Shown here: positions 1-4,848 of the stretch, one piece after another
Numbering within the stretch: position 1 is the first letter of the stretch
Layout of the letters: every line of letters begins with the position of its first letter
Assembly: GCA_023418755.1 (NCBI GenBank)
Contig: JAEZZE010000407.1
Span: 1-6,275 of the forward strand
DNA length: 6,275 nucleotides
Origin: Bacillota bacterium
Lineage (GTDB): Bacteria > Bacillota > Bacilli > Paenibacillales > Paenibacillaceae
Reading direction: 5' to 3'
The notes under the pieces: generated by a model
Told to the model about the DNA's origin: nothing
What the model saw: the letters and a program-made list of their open reading frames with translations, nothing else
The model's database searches: none
Program-made: the position numbers and the translations under genes

Positions 1-160
1 CGCAAGGAATCCCGAGAGTCGAAATCGCGAAGTACAAGAGAGCCAGAAGGCTCATTTCTTGCTGGTTACCGTCTTTCGACGATGATTTGTTTCTTACGCT
101 CAATGTTCAGTTTTCAAAGAACAATCGGTGTTGCTCGCCCTGCCCCGTTTCCGGCGCAAG
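1..160 (-). other. rRNA operon leader (5' transcribed spacer), rRNA gene just off the left edge
   Basis: Read on the minus strand, this is the transcribed leader between an rRNA promoter (161-195) and an rRNA gene that would begin left of position 1. Positions 105-125 read ATTGTTCTTTGAAAACTGAAC, split here as ATTGTTCTTTG and AAAACTGAAC. This is the boxA-type antitermination motif found upstream of 16S genes and in 16S-23S spacers of Bacillus and Paenibacillus. A short hairpin (GAGCC/GGCTC, loop AGAA) lies at 40-53. A leader of about 160-180 nt before 16S is usual in Bacillus, so 16S probably starts within a few tens of bases of the edge. A 16S-23S spacer is less likely because a good promoter lies directly upstream. 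No mature rRNA sequence is visible in the window. Confidence 0.72.
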
Positions 161-195
161 GTCTTTATCTTACCTCATCCCGCGCCTTCTGGCAA
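161..195 (-). promoter_or_regulatory. rRNA operon core promoter (P2-like)
   Basis: On the minus strand a -35 box TTGCCA (190-195) is separated by exactly 17 bp from a -10 box TAAGAT (167-172). An A/T-rich GGTAAAAATT block (201-210) lies where an UP element would sit. The boxA-containing leader begins about 40 nt downstream. Position, spacing and downstream boxA together fit a sigma-A rRNA promoter. The start nucleotide, about 160-163, cannot be fixed from sequence. Confidence 0.72.
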
Positions 196-213
196 CCCTC
201 AATTTTTACCAAG

Positions 214-238
214 TTCGATAAAATTCGATTTGGTTCGA
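214..238 (-). repeat. three TTCGA boxes at exact 10-bp spacing upstream of the rRNA promoter
   Basis: TTCGA (TCGAA on the minus strand) occurs at 214-218, 224-228 and 234-238, each exactly 10 bp from the next. The boxes sit in A/T-rich flanks. Relative to the inferred rRNA start they lie at about -54 to -78. One-turn spacing places all three on the same face of the helix, as for phased bends or a cooperatively binding protein. Which of these applies is inference. Confidence 0.6.
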
Positions 239-283
239 CATTAGCGATCTGATTGATCACGATGCCTTGGCGACAGGACTTAC

Positions 284-313
284 ACTATATCATGATTATA
301 CCTCCGCTTGCAA
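284..313 (-). promoter_or_regulatory. possible second, upstream rRNA promoter (P1-like)
   Basis: On the minus strand TTGCAA (308-313) is followed after 18 bp by TATAGT (284-289). An overlapping TATAAT lies at 295-300 but lacks a matching -35. The -10 box is 117 bp upstream of the downstream -10, consistent with the tandem P1/P2 arrangement common in Bacillus rrn operons. The spacing is suboptimal, so this is only a candidate. Confidence 0.35.
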
Positions 314-543
314 CCCTTGAATCCCTTTTCGGCGAATTCGACACATTTTCGCTCGGATAACCGCATTACTTCGCCTGACCGTTCGCCTGATTCAGCCGCA
401 TTCATTCCCTTGACCCGTCGCATTATCGCTTGACCCGACTTATTTTTAATCTGCCCAGCCTCATTGTTATCCTGGTCTCCATTCATTAGGCCACCGCCGC
501 AAAACTTTACCGCAATGGCGCAAACGCGCGTTAACACGCAGCC
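314..543. other. intergenic region between the divergent rrn and aroF promoters, no credible gene
   Basis: About 230 bp between the outermost rrn promoter candidate and the T-box promoter. An 85-codon open frame on the minus strand (280-537) has no ribosome binding site, resembles no family I recognise and runs into the rrn promoter region, so I do not call it. The stretch holds the imperfect repeats at 362-436 and a near-palindrome at 526-539 (GCG, one mismatch, GTTAAC, one mismatch, CGC) just upstream of the aroF -35 box. Confidence 0.6.
362..436. repeat. three imperfect direct repeats, CGCATT...TGACC
   Basis: Three units of 18-20 bp start with CGCATT and end with TGACC or TGACCC: 362-380, 397-416 and 419-436. 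The last two also share CTTGACCCG (409-417 and 429-437) exactly 20 bp apart. Between units one and two an extra TTCGCCTGA (382-390) echoes the end of unit one. They lie upstream of the rrn promoters. No function is evident; they could be degenerate protein-binding sites. Confidence 0.5.
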
Positions 544-572
544 TTGCGGGACAGCAAGCGTTGGGATAAAAT
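544..572 (+). promoter_or_regulatory. sigma-A type promoter for the T-box/aroF transcript
   Basis: TTGCGG (544-549) is followed by a 17-bp spacer and TAAAAT (567-572), placing the start at about A579-A580, a dozen nucleotides before T-box Stem I. A short inverted repeat, CTTGC (543-547) and GCAAG (554-558), overlaps the -35 box. Confidence 0.6.
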
Positions 573-579
573 TCTTCTA

Positions 580-870
580 ACACTCGAATAACCGCCGAAC
601 GGCAATGACGGAGAGAGTAAGCGGAATAGCCCTTGCTGCCAGGGACGGAGCGCCGACGACTGAGAGCGCCCGAGCGAAGGTCCCGCCGAAGTTCACTTCC
701 GAGCCGGCGCCTGATAACGCGTCATCGAGACGCGCGGTAGGGCTCCCCGTATCCCCTGCGTTAAAGGGCTGAGAGTGAAATGAGTCCCCGCCGGATCCGG
801 AGCGGCCATGCTCATTTCTAATAAGGGTGGTACCACGGCTTCTCGTCCCTTGCGGAGGAGAAGCCTTTTT
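580..870 (+). promoter_or_regulatory. T-box riboswitch leader, probable tRNA-Phe (UUC) specifier
   Basis: A complete T-box leader that couples transcription of the next gene to the charging of a tRNA. The T-box itself, AAGGGTGGTACCACGG, is at 823-838. Stem I has its base at 593-597/705-709 and an upper helix GGGAC/GTCCC at 642-646/680-684. The specifier loop has AGAGTA (614-619) on the left and GAAGTTCA (688-695) on the right. UUC (692-694) followed by A reads as a Phe specifier. Stem II pairs 718-723 with 729-734; Stem III pairs GAAATGAG (777-784) with CTCATTTC (811-818). The antiterminator pairs AAGGG (823-827) with CCCTT (847-851) and ACG (835-837) with CGT (844-846), leaving the TGGT bulge. 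TGGT would pair with a tRNA ending ACCA; discriminator A fits Phe or Tyr and argues against Trp (G73). Reading the loop one base over would give Val or His codons, less sensible for this gene. Confidence 0.95.
837..870 (+). terminator. T-box leader terminator (rho-independent)
   Basis: GGCTTCTC (837-844) pairs perfectly with GAGAAGCC (858-865) and is followed by TTTTT (866-870). It shares 837 and 844-851 with the antiterminator, so the two structures are mutually exclusive. Uncharged tRNA bound to the leader would favour the antiterminator and read-through into the DAHP synthase gene. Confidence 0.93.
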
Positions 871-916
871 GCGTTACAACGATACCATTTTCTATTGTCA
901 AAAGGAGAGAAAAAGC

Positions 917-1999
917 ATGAGCAACAGCAAAATGGACGAACTTCGCGGGCGTCTAGATTCCGTTAACCTGCAGCTTCTTGAGCTGCTGTCCGAGAGAGCG
1001 CGCATCGCCCAAGAAATCGGGCAAGAGAAGGAAAAGCAAGGCGTTCCCAAATACGATCCCGTTCGGGAGAAAAAAATGCTCGACGAGCTGGTCGGCCTTA
1101 ACGAGGGTCCTTTCGACAGCGAGACGATCCGTCATCTGTTCAAGCAAGTGTTTCAGGCCTCGCTCAAGCTGCAGCAGACGGATCACGCCCAGCACCTGCT
1201 CGTAAGCCGCAAAAGGCATCAGGAAGATACCGTCGTATCCCTCGGAGACGTCGCCGTCGGCGGCGGCATGCCGATGCTGGTCGCGGGCCCCTGCTCCGTG
1301 GAGAGCTACGAGCAAGTCCGCAAGACGGCCGCCATGCTGAAAGCTTCGGGAATCTCGGTCATGCGCGGAGGCGCGTTCAAGCCGCGGACTTCTCCTTACG
1401 ACTTCCAAGGGCTCGGCATGGAAGGTCTGAAAATTCTCAAAGAGGCAGCGAACGAATTCGGACTGAAAACGATCAGCGAGATCGTCGATCCCGCGCACGT
1501 CGAGCTGGCCGGCGAATATATCGACGTCATCCAGATCGGCGCCAGGAATATGCAGAACTTCGAGCTGCTCAAAGCCGCCGGCGACGCGAGGATCCCCGTT
1601 TTGCTCAAACGCGGCCTCGCCGCGACGATCGACGAATTCCTGCACTCGGCGGAATATATCGTATCCAGAGGAAATACGCGAGTGATGCTGATCGAGCGCG
1701 GCATTCGCACCTACGAGAAAGCAACCCGCAATACGCTCGACATCTCGGCCGTTCCGATCCTGAAGCTGGAGAGCCATCTCCCGGTTCTGGTCGACGTGAC
1801 ACATTCGACCGGCCGAAAAGACATCATGGCCCCTTGCGCCAAAGCGGCTTTGGCAGCCGGAGCCGACGGCGTAATGGTCGAGGTGCACCCGGAACCGGCC
1901 ACGGCGTTGTCCGATGCCGCGCAGCAGATGAATTTTGACGAATTTCGGCGGTTTCTGGAAGAGGTCGGCCTGCCGATGCAACGGCTTGCTGGCAAATGA
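917..1999 (+). CDS. aroF: bifunctional chorismate mutase / 3-deoxy-7-phosphoheptulonate synthase
   Basis: This enzyme condenses phosphoenolpyruvate with erythrose 4-phosphate to DAHP, the first shikimate step; its N-terminal domain converts chorismate to prephenate. The protein has 360 residues, like the B. subtilis enzyme (about 358; called aroA there). Residues 1-90 are an AroQ-class mutase with all expected active-site positions: R10, R27, K38, D47, R50, E51, S82 and Q86. Residues about 105-355 are a type I-beta DAHP synthase with GPCSVES (124-130), a phosphate-binding RGGAFKPR (150-157) and metal ligands C126, H296, E322 and D333, whose spacing (170, 26, 11) matches the T. maritima enzyme. 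The start is ATG 917 with AAAGGAGAG (900-908) upstream; a longer in-frame ATG at 827 lies inside the T-box and is rejected. In B. subtilis the mutase domain also serves as the feedback sensor for chorismate and prephenate. Transcription is T-box controlled. Confidence 0.97.
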   Translation: MSNSKMDELRGRLDSVNLQLLELLSERARIAQEIGQEKEKQGVPKYDPVREKKMLDELVGLNEGPFDSETIRHLFKQVFQASLKLQQTDHAQHLLVSRKRHQEDTVVSLGDVAVGGGMPMLVAGPCSVESYEQVRKTAAMLKASGISVMRGGAFKPRTSPYDFQGLGMEGLKILKEAANEFGLKTISEIVDPAHVELAGEYIDVIQIGARNMQNFELLKAAGDARIPVLLKRGLAATIDEFLHSAEYIVSRGNTRVMLIERGIRTYEKATRNTLDISAVPILKLESHLPVLVDVTHSTGRKDIMAPCAKAALAAGADGVMVEVHPEPATALSDAAQQMNFDEFRRFLEEVGLPMQRLAGK

Positions 2000-2128
2000 T
2001 GTAGAAATAATAGTTCCGATAAGGAAGCCCCCGTAGTTCCAATCGCACTTCCATATATAACCATATAATTATAAGGTGGAGGTACAACTTGTAGGCGGCG
2101 GACAGCTCTTTCGGAAGGGGGAGGCTGT
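2000..2128 (+). other. intergenic leader upstream of the small toxin-like ORF
   Basis: No clear aroF terminator is visible. A TATAAT (2064-2069) in an A/T-rich island (2053-2074) has no recognisable -35 at 15-19 bp, so a promoter for the small ORF is possible but weak. GGTGGAGG (2075-2082) is followed six bases later by TTG-TAG, a start-stop pair. TACAA-C-TTGTA (2083-2093) is a perfect small palindrome. Confidence 0.35.
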
Positions 2129-2218
2129 ATGATGGATTTATCCCAAACGCTCTCGGTGCTCTTCGCATTCGGCATGTTTCTCGTAACGCTGCTCGCTTAT
2201 ATTGAGAAGAGGAAATAA
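2129..2218 (+). CDS. putative holin-like toxin (small hydrophobic peptide)
   Basis: A 29-residue ORF starting MMDLSQTL and ending YIEKRK. It has one hydrophobic segment (about residues 9-24) and a charged C-terminal tail, the layout of the short putative holin-like toxins (TxpA/BsrG-like type I toxins) of Bacillales. Members of that family insert into the membrane and are held in check by an antisense RNA. GGGGGAGG (2117-2124) lies 4 nt before the first ATG and 7 nt before the second (2132), so 2132 may be the true start. The gene lies 130 bp after aroF and faces the traB-like gene across a strong hairpin. I see no convincing antisense promoter; the repeated TGTGAAAC at 2239-2246 and 2252-2259 is the only oddity nearby. 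The assignment rests on size, shape and remembered similarity, not on catalytic residues. A chance ORF is possible, but the ribosome binding site argues against it. Confidence 0.65.
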   Translation: MMDLSQTLSVLFAFGMFLVTLLAYIEKRK

Positions 2219-2278
2219 TCCGCGTGGTTCCTGTCTGGTGTGAAACCATACTGTGAAACAACCGCCAAATACAAGTTG

Positions 2279-2310
2279 AAGAGCCGGATCGGTCCCCCGA
2301 TCCGGCTCTT
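2279..2310. terminator. perfect hairpin terminator shared by convergent genes
   Basis: A perfect 14-bp stem (2279-2292 with 2297-2310) closes a TCCC loop. It sits 60 bp after the small toxin ORF and 20 bp beyond the stop of the minus-strand traB-like gene. T-runs are poor on both sides: CTTGCAC on plus, and TCTTCAACTTGTATTT on minus. The minus direction is the better terminator; the stem may also simply stabilise 3' ends. Confidence 0.65.
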
Positions 2311-2329
2311 GCACGGTCTGCCGAATTCG

Positions 2330-3367
2330 TCATTGAACGAACTCGACCTCGTAGCCTTTCTGCTCCAAAAGAGATACCAGACCCGTCTCTCCGACCATGT
2401 GCAGGGAGCCGACGGCGAACAGATAAGTGCCTTCTTCTCCTTGACGAAGATATTCGTCGACCTTATCCGCCATCCCGACATTTCGTTTCAGCAGAAGCGC
2501 CTTGTTATATTCGTCGAACAGCTCGCCCATCGTTTCGCGGCCCTCCTCCTCGAATTGATCGTGAACGGCCTCCAGCTCTTCGAGCTCTCCCGCCTGCCAC
2601 ATGGCGATGAGCTGCTGCATGCCGTCCATCGCCATTCCGCTATTGGACACCGTCTGGCGGAAATACAGCTTCTGCAGCTCCTCGGACATTCCGTCGAATA
2701 CGTCCAACTGAGACTCCATCGACTCCAACTCGATAATCTCTTTCCCTTCCTTATGGGCTTGCTTGGCAAAATATTGGTCGATTCCGTCCGTCATCATGAA
2801 TCTCATCGCGGGCAGGCTCTCCAGCGTCATCGCCGCGTACCAGGGTTCGTATTGATCGAGCATAGGGGCGGCCGCGGCCAGCAGCGACTTCTTCACGATC
2901 GATTGGAATCGTTCGTAGTCCTTCTCGTCCACGATATCCTTTAGCGTCGTCCCCTCCGGCAGAAGCGCCCGTTCGTTCACGAGCTCGAGCGTCCGCTTCT
3001 GGTCGACTTTCGTCAGGTCCAGCTCCAGCGCGACGAAGTCCGCCTCCGCAAGCGCCTGCTCCAGCCTCCGATCCAGCGGGTATATGCCCTTGTTCGCGAT
3101 ATGGATCGTACCGGCCAAGTAGGCGGGATGGGCTCCGCCTTCGACTCTCCATAGAAATCCTTTGCCAGGCTGCGCCGGTTCCTCGGACGGCGACTGCTCC
3201 GGGTCAGCAGAAGGAGCGTCGTCCGCGTTAGCGGATGCCGAAGCTTCCGTCGCCCCCGCAGGCGAAGCGATCGGAGCGTTCTCGGTTGCGGAGCTGCAAG
3301 CCGATGCGAAAACCATAAAGACGGCCAGCAGCGCCGGCACGGCCATACGGGCAAGCCGCAAAATCAT
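2330..3367 (-). CDS. TraB/GumN family protein, probable lipoprotein
   Basis: A 345-residue exported protein. Residues 1-24 form a signal peptide with a positive start and a hydrophobic core ending ASA-C24, an acceptable but non-ideal lipobox (A rather than L at -3). Residues 25-69 are a low-complexity Ala/Ser/Pro/Glu linker, as expected for a tether to the membrane. The TraB/GumN domain covers about 70-345. It has the paired GxxH motifs GTIH (86-89) and GSLH (320-323), ELELD-like acidic residues near 113-117, G195-Y199, ELE (213-215), RN (295-296) and a terminal GLVSLLEQKGYEV-type end. This family is related to the TIKI metalloproteases, in which the GxxH motifs and a Glu are catalytic, but the bacterial substrate is generally unknown. 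ATG 3367 overlaps the hprK stop by 4 bp (ATGA), with GGTGAG five bases upstream, indicating translational coupling. Confidence 0.93.
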   Translation of the reverse strand: MILRLARMAVPALLAVFMVFASACSSATENAPIASPAGATEASASANADDAPSADPEQSPSEEPAQPGKGFLWRVEGGAHPAYLAGTIHIANKGIYPLDRRLEQALAEADFVALELDLTKVDQKRTLELVNERALLPEGTTLKDIVDEKDYERFQSIVKKSLLAAAAPMLDQYEPWYAAMTLESLPAMRFMMTDGIDQYFAKQAHKEGKEIIELESMESQLDVFDGMSEELQKLYFRQTVSNSGMAMDGMQQLIAMWQAGELEELEAVHDQFEEEGRETMGELFDEYNKALLLKRNVGMADKVDEYLRQGEEGTYLFAVGSLHMVGETGLVSLLEQKGYEVEFVQ

Positions 3368-4278
3368 TTCATCTCACCTTCGATCCGCTTCATGAACTCT
3401 TCGGCAGCGCTGTAGCCCTGCTGCTTCAAGTACCAGCTGTTGGCCGCGGCCTCGATCATGCCGGCAACGTCTCTGCCCGGCTGAAGCTGAATTTCCAGGT
3501 GGGGAATTTTCACGCCGAGATAATCGGTATATTTCTGCTCCATCTCCAGTTCGTTGTTCAGCGCTTGGTCCTTCCAGGGGGACAGCTCGATATCCAGAAC
3601 GATGCGCGTCTCGTCCTGGAACGCCTTTCTGCCGTACAGGCGAACGACGTTGACGAGTCCGATGCTTCGAAGCGCGAGAAACTCCCGCGTCGTCTCGTTG
3701 TGCGTGCCGAGAATCGTTTTGGAGCTCAGCTTTTTCAACACGACGATGTCATCCGCGACCAGTCGGTGGCCTCTGCGGATAAGAGTATGGGCCGTCTCGC
3801 TCTTGCCGATGCCGGACTTCCCTCGCAGCAGAATGCCGATGCCCGATACGTTGACGCATACCCCGTGAATGGCGATCTCGGGGGCCAGCGCTTGCGTCAG
3901 ATAAGCGTCCAGCTTGCCGAGAAATTCCGTGGTCGCTTCCGCCGTGCGCAGCAGAGGAATGCCTTCCTGCTGGCAATAAATCATCAAATACTTCAAACCT
4001 TCTTGATTGGCGGTAACGATGAAGCAGGGAGGATGATACTTCACGACGTTGCCTATGTGCAGCTTCCTTTCGTCCTCCGTCTGCTTGTGCAAATAATTGA
4101 TTTCCTTCCGGCCGAGCACTTGAACCCGGTTCATCGGGAAGAAATCGAAATAGCCGACGAATTCAAGCCCGGGACGGTGGGCTCTCGAACGCGTAATGAC
4201 GCGATCCAAGCTTTCCTCCCCGGCCAAAATCTCCAGCCTGAATCTCTCCTGCAATTGTTTCACCGTAATGGATTTCAA
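3364..4278 (-). CDS. hprK: HPr kinase/phosphorylase-like protein (divergent)
   Basis: HprK phosphorylates and dephosphorylates Ser46 of HPr, and of Crh in Bacillus, to run carbon catabolite repression in the cytoplasm. With the TTG start used here (4276-4278) the protein has 304 residues, the family's usual length. The N-terminal domain carries RPGLEFVGYF (35-44). The kinase domain has IHG (137-139), Walker A GKSGIGKS (153-160), HRLVADD (171-177) and the second signature region (199-210). TTG is chosen because AGGGGGG lies six bases upstream; the in-frame ATG at 4302 overlaps a -10 box and has no ribosome binding site. Oddities: the usual LEIRG-type signature reads LALRSIG (201-207), PVRPGRN reads LQPGRD (265-270), and the GAGAV that usually follows is absent. 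The gene is paired with a TraB-like lipoprotein rather than lgt. I infer a paralogue whose phosphorylase activity may be altered; HPr itself may not be the only substrate. Confidence 0.9.
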   Translation of the reverse strand: MKSITVKQLQERFRLEILAGEESLDRVITRSRAHRPGLEFVGYFDFFPMNRVQVLGRKEINYLHKQTEDERKLHIGNVVKYHPPCFIVTANQEGLKYLMIYCQQEGIPLLRTAEATTEFLGKLDAYLTQALAPEIAIHGVCVNVSGIGILLRGKSGIGKSETAHTLIRRGHRLVADDIVVLKKLSSKTILGTHNETTREFLALRSIGLVNVVRLYGRKAFQDETRIVLDIELSPWKDQALNNELEMEQKYTDYLGVKIPHLEIQLQPGRDVAGMIEAAANSWYLKQQGYSAAEEFMKRIEGEMK

Positions 4279-4309
4279 TCGATTCCCCCCTAACGCCTTC
4301 ATTATAGCA
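4279..4309 (-). promoter_or_regulatory. extended -10 promoter and ribosome binding site that fix the hprK start
   Basis: On the minus strand TGC-TATAAT (4301-4309) is a consensus extended -10 element; the region 17 bp upstream (TATGGA, 4324-4329) is a poor -35. Transcription should begin near 4294-4296. That leaves a leader of fewer than 20 nt containing AGGGGGG (4285-4291) six bases before TTG 4278. The ATG at 4302 overlaps the -10 box and would not be transcribed. Confidence 0.7.
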
Positions 4310-4404
4310 AAAATAACCGACCTTCCATAATCCCGCCCGTCCTTTCATAAGTTCATCTCCGTTTTCATATCCATGAGAGTATCGAAAGTGATGGAGGTTA
4401 TGGA

Positions 4405-4767
4405 ATGAACGTTGACAAGCTGGCCCGGTATTGCCAACTGAAAGCCCAGATCAAACAAACCGAAGACGAACTCGAGCAGCTTCGTCGGGATATCGCGAAC
4501 GAAATCTCTCAGGACGCGGAATTCAACTTCGGCGATTACACGCTGAAAATCGTTTACCAGGAAAAAAGACATTATAACGATCGGCAGTTGGCAGCGGCTT
4601 TACCCGATCCCGAGCTGTGGAGAGCATTGTTCAAAGCCGATCCGGCGAAAATATCCGCGCTCGTCAGAACGGGACTGCTGAGCGAGAAGTCGCTCGAAGG
4701 CACCTATACCACGACCCGCACGCCTTATTTTTACGTAACGCCGACGCTTCGCGAGACGCAAAAATAA
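4405..4767 (+). CDS. hypothetical protein with N-terminal coiled coil
   Basis: A 120-residue protein of unknown function. ATG 4405 has GGAGG (4393-4397) at a 7-nt spacing. Residues about 5-35 are a charged helix with heptad-like leucines (LKAQIKQTEDELEQL), probably a coiled coil. The rest is compact, with the segments LPDPELWRALFKADPAKI (66-83) and a Thr/Tyr-rich C-terminus. No catalytic motif, signal peptide or membrane segment is visible. The pattern of a coiled coil followed by LPDPELW and a closing GTYTTTRTPYFYV reminds me of small phage-encoded proteins near replication genes, but I cannot name a family. It may be a domesticated phage gene. It reads away from hprK and is followed 81 bp later by the ATPase gene, so co-transcription is possible. 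No convincing promoter is seen in the 102-bp gap upstream. Confidence 0.82.
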   Translation: MNVDKLARYCQLKAQIKQTEDELEQLRRDIANEISQDAEFNFGDYTLKIVYQEKRHYNDRQLAAALPDPELWRALFKADPAKISALVRTGLLSEKSLEGTYTTTRTPYFYVTPTLRETQK

Positions 4768-4781
4768 AGCCCGGCCTATCT

Positions 4782-4810
4782 CGATTCGCAACTTTACGAT
4801 ATTAGAATCG
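4782..4810. repeat. CGATTC/GAATCG inverted repeat in the gap before the ATPase gene
   Basis: CGATTC (4782-4787) and GAATCG (4805-4810) form a perfect 6-bp inverted repeat with a 17-bp A/T-rich spacer; ACGAT/ATCGT (4796-4800/4807-4811) overlaps it. A TATACA (4812-4817) follows directly but lacks a spaced -35. It could be an operator or chance. Confidence 0.3.
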
Positions 4811-4848
4811 TTATACAGAGGAGAACCGTTTATCGCGAGGAGTCCGTC

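Noticed and set aside
362..436. CRISPR-like array
   Set aside because: Repeats are short, imperfect and unevenly spaced, with no cas genes nearby.
280..537. 85-codon open frame on the minus strand
   Set aside because: No ribosome binding site, no recognisable family, made largely of the repeat region, and its end overlaps the rrn promoter candidate.
827..916. N-terminal extension of the DAHP synthase from ATG 827
   Set aside because: The added codons are T-box and terminator sequence; ATG 917 has a proper ribosome binding site and gives the family's normal length.
953..1981. 342-codon open frame antisense to aroF
   Set aside because: Mirror frame of a GC-rich, well-identified gene; its translation resembles no family.
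1711..2481. Three overlapping minus-strand frames (ending 2175, 2333 and 2481) across the toxin region
   Set aside because: They run through aroF, the intergenic hairpin or traB in shadow frames, without ribosome binding sites.
2240..2944. 234-codon plus-strand frame antisense to the traB-like gene
   Set aside because: Covers the terminator hairpin and the complement of a clear TraB-domain gene; no ribosome binding site.
3499..4293. 264-codon plus-strand frame antisense to hprK
   Set aside because: Complement of a gene with intact Walker A and HprK motifs.
4163..4348. 61-codon minus-strand frame overlapping the hprK start, with GGAG upstream
   Set aside because: It would need a transcript starting upstream of the extended -10 element and overlaps hprK in another frame; no family recognised.
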